Shown piece after piece: positions 51,456 to 61,220 of a stretch of DNA of 64,000 nucleotides. The DNA is from Stomorhina lunata (taxonomy: Eukaryota > Arthropoda > Insecta > Diptera > Rhiniidae): assembly GCA_933228675.1 (NCBI GenBank), contig OW121740.1, forward strand, positions 1,860,001 to 1,924,000, given 5' to 3'. A program made the position numbers and the translations under genes. The stretch's first letter is position 1; every line of letters begins with the position of its first letter. Under the pieces are notes generated by a model that did not search any database, was not told where the DNA came from, and saw only the letters and a list, made by a program, of their open reading frames with translations.

Positions 51456-51633
51456 GAAGAGTCAATTTCTAATAGTAGAAGCATTTAAATATCAACGGTT
51501 GGAAATTGTTCGCATAATAGAGATAGGCTGTATCCATTCTTTAGAACCTCATATGTTTAAAGCTTGTTGTTCACTATTCTGGATGATGGCTACTGTACCA
51601 TCATACGTGGAAAAGTTATTAGATCGTTATTAA
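51456..51633 (+). CDS. Candidate terminal exon of an unrecognised gene, or an exon relic
   Basis: After an acceptor-like TTGTTATTTTAG (ends 51455) a frame runs 58 codons to TAA at 51631, with good amino-acid diversity: LIVEAFKYQRLEIVRII, then HSLEPHMFKACCSLFWMM, ending YVEKLLDRY. The sequence is far less AT-rich than its flanks. No upstream exon that splices in frame was found between the HGH1 start (50844) and this point, and none is evident further left on this strand. It may be the 3' end of a gene with distant exons, or a decayed exon. I do not recognise the family. Confidence 0.3.
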
Positions 51634-51789
51634 GAGTGGAATTTATATTAAATTAAAATTTATAAATATTTTATATTAAATACTAGTCCACATTTTTATA
51701 TGATTTAGTAAGATTGCTCAAGTTTTAAATAATTCTATTTGTAGTAATATTATTAATATATTAATTTTTACATTTTTAAATAATATTAA

Positions 51790-52711
51790 CCCTGCTATGA
51801 TGTCTTTTGTCCCTGCTATGAGGTCTTTTGATGACCCAAATCGTATTTAACATTACCGTATTTCTAACTGGTGGAATATAATTGAAAGTTCTTACTACTC
51901 AGTGCACCAATTTTTAAAATATATTCAATTCAATTAGTTTTATCACCACTTTAGGCTTCGACAATTTTCTATTGCAAGTGTATACACATATCATGTTGGG
52001 GTCATTTTATGACCCTCTATAATTTTTGTAATATGAATAATAGATATATAATGTAATATGTCTATTTTATATGTTTTTGAATTTGTTTTTTGTAAACCGC
52101 CGTGGTATAGCAGATTAGTCATCCGCCTAGCATACCAGAGGTCCCAAGTTCGATCCCTGGACAGACCCACTTGAAAAAAAAATTGTTCAAAAAAGCGGTT
52201 TATTTCATAACTCAGGTAGCATCTTTGAGTATTTGGCTATGTAAAACTTATCTTACTAATGCATTTGCCGGAGTCGGAGTTAAAACGTCCCTTTCAATGA
52301 GTTTAAAAATGGATTCTGATGCAGCTTATTGTCTGAGAGAAGTACCCCTTGTTCCTATTGGAATGTTGTGTGTTTTACATGACAACAAAACAAACAAAAT
52401 AAGAATGACCGACAAAACGCCAAAAAAAAATAACGCATGTTTGTAGAAAGAGAGTCAACAAAAACCCTTTGTGATCAGAACAAAACGGAAAAGGTGAAAA
52501 TTTTAAGCGTCAAAAAAGACCATAACTTGCAAAAAGCCTGTTTCATCGTTACACCGTCACACAATTACTCTAACTACTACATATTGCATTGATCACAAGC
52601 TTTAGAAATATTTTTGAAATGTACAATATTAGAATTTTCTCAAATAAAAAAATGTGGGGTCAAAGTATGACCCGAACATCACGTGTATTTTTTTCTAACA
52701 TAGTAAGAGGG
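51790..52711 (+). mobile_element. Non-autonomous piggyBac-like element with TTAA target duplication
   Basis: TTAA at 51786..51789 and 52712..52715 flanks the element. The left end reads CCCTGCTATGATGTCTTTTG and the right end TAACATAGTAAGAGGG, so the ends are CCCT...AGGG inverted repeats. Subterminal blocks GGGTCATTTTATGACCC (near 51999) and GGGTCAAAGTATGACCC (near 52658) are also palindromic; CCCT ends and GGGTCA/TGACCC blocks are typical of looper-type piggyBac elements. No transposase is present. A tRNA-derived SINE (52095..52372) lies inside it. Confidence 0.75.
52095..52372 (+). mobile_element. tRNA-derived SINE, copy 2, nested in the piggyBac-like element
   Basis: The head has a pol III A box (TGGTATAGCAGATTAG) and B box (AAGTTCGATCCC) at tRNA-like spacing. 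The body (CATTTGCCGGAGTCGGAGTT, then TTGTCTGAGAGAAGTACC) matches copy 1 at 24544..24816 along its whole length. The open frame across it (starting near 52171) exists only because of this shared body and is not a gene. Confidence 0.75.
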
Positions 52712-53390
52712 TTAAACCAAATATCGCGTTCAGTTAATTTTCTGCTCTGGCAACTTTGTATATGTGGGACATTTTATGTACCACTAAATTGGTTTAAAAA
52801 CAAAATTGAAAGAAATGGTTCGTGTCTAAGCTGCATAGACAAATTGTGTTGTAATCCCAAACTGTTCCTTGCTACAATTTTAAATTTATCCGTTATAAAT
52901 TAAAAAAGCAAAAATTATTTTTTTTAAATGCTCCTGTATCAAGAATAAACTGTAAAAGTTGTATTTTATGTAAATTTTACTAAATGAAATTAATTTTATT
53001 GATTCAATGTTAAAAGGTAATGTTATTCCTTTAATAATTTAAGTCAAAATCCAATTAAATTGATGAGTAAGAAATCTTGATTTTATACCTGATTTCTTTA
53101 TTAAGAAAATTAATCATATTCAATACAAAATTTAATTAATTTGGAAGTGAACATCATCTGGTTCATCAATATAACGAGTGGTTCTCTTTTGGCTTGTGAG
53201 GTGGTGAGGTAGGTATGAGTAGATGGTCGGTTGGTCGTATTGTCTTCGTGGTTAACAGTTAAATGTAATCATCAAACCGTTATTATTTATTTCTGTATGG
53301 TCGACATAAATACGTAAGTATGTGCGTACCATGTCATTTAGTAAATATTAAAATACGTTGTTTGTATGTTACGTCATAACTTCACCAAAT

Positions 53391-53516
53391 ATGGAAAATA
53401 ATGAGTTTTGCTGTAAATGTGGCTCTGACGAGAGAAATATGGGCTTTGAAGTTTATTTAAGACGAGTTATGAATAACGGTTTATGGTTTAAAAATAATCT
53501 TATTGAGGTCTTTAAG
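53391..53516 (+). CDS. Candidate first coding exon with a CxxC motif, unrecognised
   Basis: ATG at 53391 opens MENNEFCCKCGSDERN and continues to NNLIEVFK before a donor-like AAG/GTAACG at 53516. The CCKCG start is reminiscent of a ZAD or other small zinc knuckle, but the second cysteine pair is absent from this exon. A later plus-strand segment at 53732..53821 (after ATCTAATTAG, before GTGAGT) reads TIHFLNLLPDYNFMVDAV, then ATIYMLVLLCW, but its phase does not fit this exon. Confidence 0.2.
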
Positions 53517-54192
53517 GTAACGTGTTAGTGTTATACAAATGTACATTTTTTATTAACACATTTTAGTAAATTTTCATCTTTAAATAATAAGCGCTAAATA
53601 AAAGTTGTTTAAAAATAAACTGAGTGTATTGATTTTCGGAATTGGTCGGTGATTATCAAAAATCTAAAATGATTCAGCTAAATTTATTGTAAATTTTTGA
53701 AGACACATGTTAATTTTATATCTAATTAGTAACGATACATTTTTTGAATCTACTTCCCGATTACAATTTTATGGTAGACGCCGTAGCAACAATTTACATG
53801 CTCGTACTCTTATGCTGGGCGTGAGTGATGACATTCCAATGGGTGATTGAACTTTTTTGTTTTATGTAAAGCTATTAATCTTCCTTTACTCGGAACTTCT
53901 TATTATGCTAAATTAAATGTATTAAATAAAATATTCCATTATTTATAAATTGACAACGTGTACAATAGGAAATATTAAAGCATAACGATACATAAAAACG
54001 TGTTGGATTCCCCTTCCTAATACGTTTTACCTAAAACTTACACTTATAAGTACTTATATTTACATGTTTGGAGTAATCACGTAAAATGATATGTAAATGA
54101 GAAGGTGGTGATGTAATATTTTCGGTATAATCTAACTTCAATGTTCTTCCGGGAATTCCTCATATAAACCTTTCAAAATTTTCCCTTTGAAA

Positions 54193-54465
54193 TTAACAAA
54201 CTAGAAGAAGACTTACCAGAAGTAAGACCCAAAAAAAGACTAGACTAAGCTTGTAAACCTTTGGCTGACTCAAATCACGTTCACCCATTTTGATATAAGC
54301 TTCTAACACTTGTTCCAATCTAATTGAACTACTTATCAATCCACTCAGGTTTTTATTACTTTTTGCCGATAACCATAATTTCATTTGTTCTAAAATTGTT
54401 AAAACTTTTATAAAACAATCTAATTTTAAAATTCTACAGACACATTCGAAGACGTTATTAAACAA
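54193..54465 (-). CDS. Candidate exon with a membrane segment, possibly chemoreceptor-like
   Basis: On the minus strand a 90-codon frame runs through to a strong donor (CTTCTG then GTAAGTC, near 54213). An internal ATG at about 54385 gives MKLWLSAKSNKN, followed by a helical charged part (LEQVLEAYIKMGERDLSQ) and a hydrophobic stretch (LSLVFFWVLLL) right up to the donor. The arrangement of an intracellular helix, LEAYIKMG-like, before a membrane helix resembles insect gustatory receptors, but no TYxxxxxQF exon is visible downstream and this is a weak guess. It may be a pseudogene fragment. Confidence 0.25.
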   Translation of the reverse strand: MFNNVFECVCRILKLDCFIKVLTILEQMKLWLSAKSNKNLSGLISSSIRLEQVLEAYIKMGERDLSQPKVYKLSLVFFWVLLLVSLLLVC

Positions 54466-54550
54466 TCGTTTAATGTTTCATGCTCGTACGTTGCTTTTGC
54501 GAACACATCATTTGCTTTAAGCTCCTCTCGTCTTTAAAATCTGCTCAGAA

Positions 54551-54568
54551 TATAAATTGCGCATGCGC
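54551..54568 (+). promoter_or_regulatory. TATAAA followed by an NRF-1/EWG-type palindrome
   Basis: TATAAA (54551) is followed by TGCGCATGCGC (54558..54568), an exact match to the NRF-1 / erect wing consensus core. It lies about 90-170 bp upstream of the minus-strand candidate exon ending at 54465, so it may mark a promoter, possibly bidirectional. Confidence 0.35.
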
Positions 54569-55459
54569 GCGTACTTTTTTTTTTTTGTTTATTTTGAAGC
54601 CTGTTCGAATGTATCGGTGGTCAGTTTTTATTTAAATATTTATTTACGGCGTATTCTACTCGTTTTTTTTTATCTTTTAGAAAGCTTTAAAAATGGTTTG
54701 TGGAATCAGGAAAAACCCCAACATCTAAACACTCCCATGTTATGAGCACGCAAAATTGTGGTTTACCTTTCCAGGAATTATGTGGAGGAGGATAATTGTA
54801 AACAAGAACATTAACGCAAGCAAAATTTTTTAGGGGATTTTTTTTTTGTGTTTTTCGATTTAAGAATCGCAATAAAAATTTGCATTTAGAACGATAATAT
54901 AAATACGTGCTTTCGATTTATATATTTTGTGGTTTTTGTTTTATATTTCTACGTTTAAGTGACCAATTTTTATTTTATTGAACGGAATTTTTTAACCGAT
55001 ATTAATATTGTGTTCAGAATAAGTAAATATGTATGTATAGTCAATATGGTCGGTCAAATTTTAGAACTACAGACACTGACTTGCTTTGTTTCAATTTCTT
55101 ACTGCCCCTAAAGGATAATGCTAGTTTTTCAAAATTTAAACATTTTCAAAGGATGACCTGTAATTCACTTTAAAAAGCAATTAACAGCTGCCGAATCTTG
55201 AAAGAGTTCCTCTACTATAATTATGCCTGGTATATTTATTCATGCTCGTGGTATTGAAAGAGTTTAACCGGATTTTGTAGATCGATCTTTGGGTAATGTA
55301 TTAGCCTTTCTATTGAAGGAATGGTGCCTGTATGAAAACTTATTGATTGCTTTTGGTGTCTGTAACATCAAGGTTTGGTTTACATATATCAAGCTTCCAA
55401 CGAGTTCAAGATTAACCGGGTTGTAACGCAAGACTTCGTTCTTTCTCATACCCTAGTTT

Positions 55460-55831
55460 TTATACTTTTCACCACAATAGCTAGAAAGGGTATTATAAGT
55501 TTTTGCTGATGTATGTAACGCGTTAAAATATATACCTTAGACCCACCATATTAAGTATACCAAATAACTGAGAAATCGTTCCTGTTTATATAAACCGAAA
55601 TCTCTGTACCAAATTTAAAACCGGTCCATATTTGACCATAGCTCCCATACAAATCCTTCTGTCAAAATAACAAAAACGCTCATATCTGAAGATAATGACA
55701 ATTATGTTTATCTGTGGCACATAAAATTAAGCAAATATGTATCTGGCACGAAAAAGAGAAGTCATATGACCTCAGTGGTAAAGGGTATCTTCATGTCGAT
55801 CTAAACCGTCAATAGCAGTTTCTTACCTGCT
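55460..55831 (-). mobile_element. Helentron-like copy, minus strand, internally deleted
   Basis: The plus strand shows TATACTTTTCACCACAATAG, TTTTGCTGATGTATGTAACG, AGACCCACCATATTAAGTAT, TCCATATTTGACCATAGCTC and finally AGTGGTAAAGGGTATCTTCA and TTTCTTACCTGC. These are reverse complements of the ordered blocks in the plus-strand copies. The GGAC microsatellite and the middle third are missing. Confidence 0.6.
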
Positions 55832-56094
55832 ATCTTTCTAAATGACCTTAAAGTCAAACTTATAATTCTTTTGTATTCGTAGATGTTAGAAACGTTAGCC
55901 ATTTGCGTTCATTCATCTGTAGACCAAGCATGTGTGATATTGATGCTATGAGTTAAATTACACGGAATTTTGAGCTAACTACAATTTTCAAATTGGCGTC
56001 AAGTTCATAGGGTCAATTTTGGACGATGAAAATATTTAAACTCCTGACATTTAAGAACTTTTATTCACCTTTTTATATTTTAAAGGATATATTA

Positions 56095-56196
56095 TGTTTG
56101 TTCCGTACAAAATTTTCAACACAAATTGTTGTTTTTTCAGTAATTTTTGACAACTTCGGACTGTTTTGGGTAGTTTTGTTAGAGTACGGGAACAAA
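56095..56196 (-). mobile_element. Truncated third copy of the TGTTTGTTCCCGTA MITE
   Basis: It begins TGTTTGTTCCGTACAAAA and ends GTACGGGAACAAATA. The interior TTTTTGACAACTTCGGACTG and TTTTGGGTAGTTTTGTTAGA is nearly the same as in the copy at 48.28-48.43 kb. The left outer part seen in that copy is missing here. Confidence 0.6.
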
Positions 56197-58263
56197 TATA
56201 TTGCATATACATATGTTTGTTTCAAAATTTACATTCATTTGAAATACGAGCAAATTTAATATTTCAGTTTTCTAAATTTTCATTTTAAACTTTATTTTAC
56301 TTCCTATTCCCACCATGTTAAAAGGATCTTCACCTTTCTACTTCAATATACGATTAATATATATTTTTTTAAGATAAATAGTTTAATGAAGAACTTTAGA
56401 TAAAATTGATACTTTTATTATTTTTTCATGCATCTTTATTTCTCATCATTATTGACATGTGTTGAAAAAATCTTAAATTTTTTTGAAAGTATCAAAAAGT
56501 CTGCCAAAAAAATAAGATAAAAAAGTGCTAAAATGTAATAAGATATTGATCTTAAGGAAGAGTATCATGCACATGCAAGACAAAGCAAACGAACATCTGT
56601 TTAGATCTTGAGATATTTTAAATTATTTCCGTTTTTTGCCATCAAGTTTTGCCATATCCGAAAGAAGTTAAAATCTATAAACTCTTTTTAAAAATGTGTA
56701 ATGCTCAGTGATCAGTGAAATTATCTTCCGAGTTTTTATACATAATTCAATTTCATCCAATTGTTCCAGTTTAGTCTAAAAGGTTTAATATATAGGAGGT
56801 CTTTAAACGGATACAATTTAATTGTCCTGTCATGAACTAGGAAATTATTTACTGCTTAAGAAAACAATTCTAAGAATTTTTAAATTTTACTGTAAAATTG
56901 AAACGATGGGATTTTTAAGCAAAACGGATGTTTACAAAAATATTGATACAGTAACTAAAAATTTTGACACAAAAATATACTTCATTCGGTTTTAAGATTA
57001 AAGTTTAATTTAAGAAAGCAGTTGTACTTTATTCTGTCCCCAGACATTTATGAATTATTTTTTATTTCTCTTAAGAAACAATGAACTTTCTGTTATAAAA
57101 ACAAAAAATATTTCATACTGTGGTAACTGATCTCTTTTATCTTTCAATAAAAAAACACATACGGCGCTGTAGACTTCTTTCATCTCCATATATGGAACAA
57201 AAAATTTAAATACAAAAAAAGAATCATCTTCATCTTTAACACTTTTTCTGTCTGTCTGGACAAAAATTATCTTTTCTACTACAATCGTCTGACGACTGAC
57301 CATACCCAATAAAAGAAATTTTGTGTTTTTTTTTTTGTTGCTTTCAACCAGAAACATGATTATGAAGAAGTGAGGTTATTAACATGTTGCTGAAATTTGA
57401 TATAGTCAGGAGGTAGACGACCGTTTCCATTTCATTTTTTCAACTTCTACCAAAAACAGCTGATTCTTTTATTATAAGGCTTGAGTGATGACGTTGTGTG
57501 GCGCAGCGTGGCGTGGTGTGGCACAAGGTATTTAGTAAGTGAGTGGGTAAGTGACCCATTATTAATAAAGTTAAGTGATGTCTTGTAAAATTCTAACCAT
57601 AACTTTCTTATCAAAATGTGTGACGTACTTTTCTTTTACATCGTCCGAAAATTGTTAACATTTTAAATTTTGTCATCATATTTTAAATATAAAGCAACAA
57701 CTTGTAGGAGGAAAGGTTTCGGTCAATTTGTTTTATCGGTCACTTGTATAGAATTTCATCCTTCCTTGACAGGCGTTAAACTTTCAAAATATTTATTTTG
57801 TTTAAAGGAAATCGTTTACATACTTTTAATGTAAATACTTTGAAATTTATATGAAATTGTTTAAGAATTATGGCTCGTTAACATGACATTTACTACATTA
57901 CACTGTGCGCCAAGGATTTTTCCCGAAAGTGATCAAATTGAAGTGAAAGAAGGCTATAAAAAGACCAAAACCCTCAAAGGGTTTTAAAAGTTAGCTCGGC
58001 ACATTTTTAATGTGGAGTAAATCACTAAACAAATTTGACAGTTGTAATTGGTTTTTTAGTCTACTTTTTTAGATTATTAATTTATATAAATTTTATGGAT
58101 TTAGTTTCTCGCAAAATTTTGAAGAATTTTTAATAATTTGGTAAAATCTCCACTATATCGTCTCACAAGGAGTTAAATTGGCTTTAGAGGAGACGTATTT
58201 TGTAAGTTTTCGTTCAATTAAAAAATTTTTTATGTGAATAATTTTCAATAGAAATTTTTATTC

Positions 58264-58790
58264 AAAAAGAAAGATTATTTGCATTTGATCTCGATCTGTT
58301 ACATTTATTTATCAATGAATGTAACAGACAATTTTATTGATAAAAACCAAAAAAATGTTTGTGGGATAACCAATTCCTCGACGCGTTTCGATGGTTGGTT
58401 AGGCAATCTCTTCAGGAGGAGTATCCCTACTTTTAGACAGATCGATAACCCCGCATTATTACTTGTTTTACAAACACAATCATTTCGAATTATATTTGTA
58501 AACCATAAGTAAAAGCTAAGATAATAAACTGAATAAAAGCAACCACAAACATTTTTCATTCATCTTTCTCCACTTCCGATAATAATGCGAGGTTTTCGAT
58601 CTATCTAAATGTAGGGATACTCCTGAAGAGATGGCCTAACCAACCATCAAAATGCGTACAGGAATTGTTTATCCCATAAACACTTTTTGGCTTTTATCAA
58701 TAAATTTTCTGTTGCATTAATAAATAAATGTAACAGATCGAGATCAAATGCAAATAATCATTCCTTTTGAATAATATTTACATCTCTATA
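58264..58790. mobile_element. Foldback repeat with ~190-bp inverted arms
   Basis: The left arm (about 58280..58465) contains CCTCGACGCGTTTCGATGGT and TCTCTTCAGGAGGAGTATCC; the right arm (about 58580..58765) contains GGATACTCCTGAAGAGATGG, ACCAACCATC and the matching ATGCG. Each arm also holds a small palindrome (CTGTTACATT...GTAACAG). The ~105-bp spacer between arms is unrelated. Single arms recur at 42.6 and 3.2 kb. Open frames here on both strands are mirror images of each other and not genes. Confidence 0.8.
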
Positions 58791-58794
58791 ATTT

Positions 58795-59125
58795 TGTTAT
58801 TTTTTGATAAAAATTTTTATGTGAAAAATTTGTATATGAAAAATTTTTTATAGAAATTTTTATATGAAAAACTTTTTATAGAAATCTTTATATAAAAATT
58901 TTTATATGAGAAATTTTCTATAGAAATTTTTATATGAAAATTTTTTATAAGTAAAATTTTATATGAAAAATTTTTATATGAACAATTTTTATACAAAAAT
59001 TTTTCTATAGAAAATTTTATATGAACAATTTTTTATAGAAATTTTTATGTGAAAAATTTTCTTTAGAAATTTGTATGCAAAAAATTTTCTATAGGAATTT
59101 TTATGTAAAATTTTTATATAGAAAT
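58795..59125 (+). repeat. Palindromic minisatellite attached to the foldback repeat
   Basis: About ten degenerate units read ATTTTTATATGAAAAATTTT then CTATAGAA. The array begins exactly where the foldback right arm ends, through the same joint sequence (TTTTGTTATTTTTTGATAAA) as at 42.83 kb. Confidence 0.75.
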
Positions 59126-61129
59126 TTACCAAACTTCAAATAGCTATAACTTGAGCTAACTTTTTAAAATTATTTTACGGTTATGGTCTACAAATTGTCT
59201 TCTATCAAAAAAACTAGATTGATATCTCCAACGACAGGTACGGCTAAACCAGCAGCTTTTCACCAAAGTTATTAAAAGGCACATGAGTTGCTATATATTA
59301 GTAGTTTTTATAAGTAGAACTGAGATTATTATTGCTTTAATGAGAAAAAAATATATTTTTGAAATTTGGTTGAAATCGGATGTCGTTAACCCTTAAATTA
59401 TTAAAATATTAAATTAAAAAAAAGTTACTAGAAATTACATGTTTTTATTGTTATATTTATTTTAATGAAAATTCAAAATATCGTATAAAGGCGCCTTAAT
59501 TACAATTTTATGCAAATTAACCTTTGCGTACCCATGAGTTCAAAATAATTTCAGTTTTAAAGTGACAAGGAACTACTTAAATGTGTATAATATCCAAAAG
59601 CTTCTTTTTGCCATTTTTTTGTTTAAAAATTAAAAGGGTATAAATATATATAGCTATGATAAATGTTTATTTCGATAAATATTAATATACATATGAACCC
59701 TTATTTTGAAAGTGGTATAAGTCCACAATTGAAAATCTTATTATGTGAAAAAATTGCTTTTAAATTAAAAAAATCCACTGAAATCTTACAGCTATATATT
59801 TTGCTATTAGTTATTTAATTCAAATTTTTATTTCGAAAGTAGCATAAGTAATCATAAAAAAGTTTATTGGCAAATATATTTCCTTACACTAATTTACGAA
59901 AAGTTTGGATGGTTTTTACATGAAAAAATTAACAAAATTATTAATAATTTGTTAATATTATCATTAAAAATATTAAAAGGAACATTTATTTAATTTTTTC
60001 AATACAAAAATAAAAATTTTGTTTTTTTGTTTTATCAAAAAACTATTTATTACAATAATAAATAATTGTAATGAATTTTAATATTTAGTTGTTTTGAAAG
60101 TGTTATAAGTTTATATTCAATTCGATAAAAATCAAGTGGTTTTTTGAAATTTATTTTGATTGTAAAATAAATTTTATGAGTACTAATCAAAATTAAATAT
60201 GAAATTTGTTAAAATAGATCACAGATATTTTTAAAAACACTAAAACACAAAACCTTTTATATATCAATAAGTCTTAATGTAGTTTTACGGTATAAAATGT
60301 AATACATTATAAATAAATATTTGTTTATTACTATTTATTTATATAATATAAAGTTTTAATTAACAATAATTAACTGAGTCGTTAACTAAAGACTTTGATA
60401 TAAATTATAAAATTTAGAAAATATTTTTTTATAACAATTAATTTAACTAACACTTCATACAGAATTATTCTACACTTTAAGTTTATTTTCTTTAAATTAT
60501 TAAAATTTATTAACCAAAATTTGCAAAGCACAAAAACGATACAAACATTTAAGACTAACAATGACAGAAATACTAAAACTATAATTTAATAAAACATTTC
60601 CCAAGAGTAGGTGTGTTCCAACTTAAGTAATTTATACAACTGTTTAATAACGCAACGACACCGCTGGACGCAAACTAAATTTATATGTAAGCAAAATTAA
60701 AGAAAAGAATCCTTGAAGCAAACAAAACGAAAATACATCCAATAACCGGAACTGTCAAACATGCACTTTTAAATATTTACGTATACATTCACTAACAAAG
60801 AAATGAAAATGTTTCAAAAAATCTTGCGTCTGTAATTGTTGGCTGGTGCATGTATATATGTACGCAATTTTTTTTGGCAAAGACACTGCACAAAGAACTA
60901 ACCTGGTTACCTAATAAGAAAAAACCGGGCCAAAAGAAAAATATATAATGCTGTTCTTGCAACAATAAAAAACCGAACATCCTCTTAAGGAGAAAAACGG
61001 AAGTTACAAAAGAAAAAGCTGAGAGAGCGAGAAAGAGCATAAAACAAACGAAATAAGCCGGTTGAAACAAGCTCCATATTTCGTATATTGTATTTGTGTG
61101 TTGCAACTCCAACAAGTCTGTAGCGAAAA

Positions 61130-61220
61130 ATGTTAAGCGATTTTAAACACGTGACTGATTTTCTTGTTAAAAACTGCTCACACAGCGAGGAAAAAGTTAT
61201 TGCACTATGGGAAAAAATAT
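61130..61220 (+). CDS. First coding exon of an unrecognised gene (partial, continues beyond the window)
   Basis: An ATG at 61130 opens 30 codons plus one base ending at a consensus donor (ATAT then GTAAGTTT at 61221). The peptide starts MLSDFKHVTDFLVKNC and ends EEKVIALWEKI: charged, helical and codon-diverse, unlike chance frames in this AT-rich DNA. The 130 bp upstream are unusually GC-rich and hold GAGA-like runs (GAGAGAGCGAGAAAGAG at 61020), fitting a promoter or 5' UTR. I could not find a phase-1 acceptor exon before 64000 that stays open (one at 62893 hits a stop after five codons), so the rest probably lies to the right. The family is not recognised. Confidence 0.55.

Larger units (their letters stand above)
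55832..61129. other. Noncoding stretch before the 61.13 kb exon
   Basis: Carries the truncated MITE at 56.1 kb, the foldback and minisatellite at 58.3-59.1 kb and AT-rich DNA. A 100-codon minus-strand frame (57055..57357; MFLVESNKKK start, Phe/Lys/Val-rich) has an ATG but no domain or splice context I can support. A 107-codon minus frame at 60792..61115 overlaps the probable 5' UTR of the 61.13 kb gene and looks accidental. Confidence 0.5.

Noticed and set aside
57055..57357. 100-codon minus-strand frame with ATG
   Set aside because: Phe/Lys/Val-rich with no recognisable domain, no flanking splice sites that help and no neighbour context; left as probable chance.
58279..58559. Overlapping 77- and 84-codon frames on opposite strands
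   Set aside because: Both lie in the left arm and spacer of the foldback repeat and recur in the other arm; not genes.
60792..61115. 107-codon minus-strand hydrophobic frame
   Set aside because: Overlaps the GC-richer upstream region of the plus-strand exon at 61130, begins without supported promoter context and shows Phe-rich composition expected from complementing A-rich 5' UTR.
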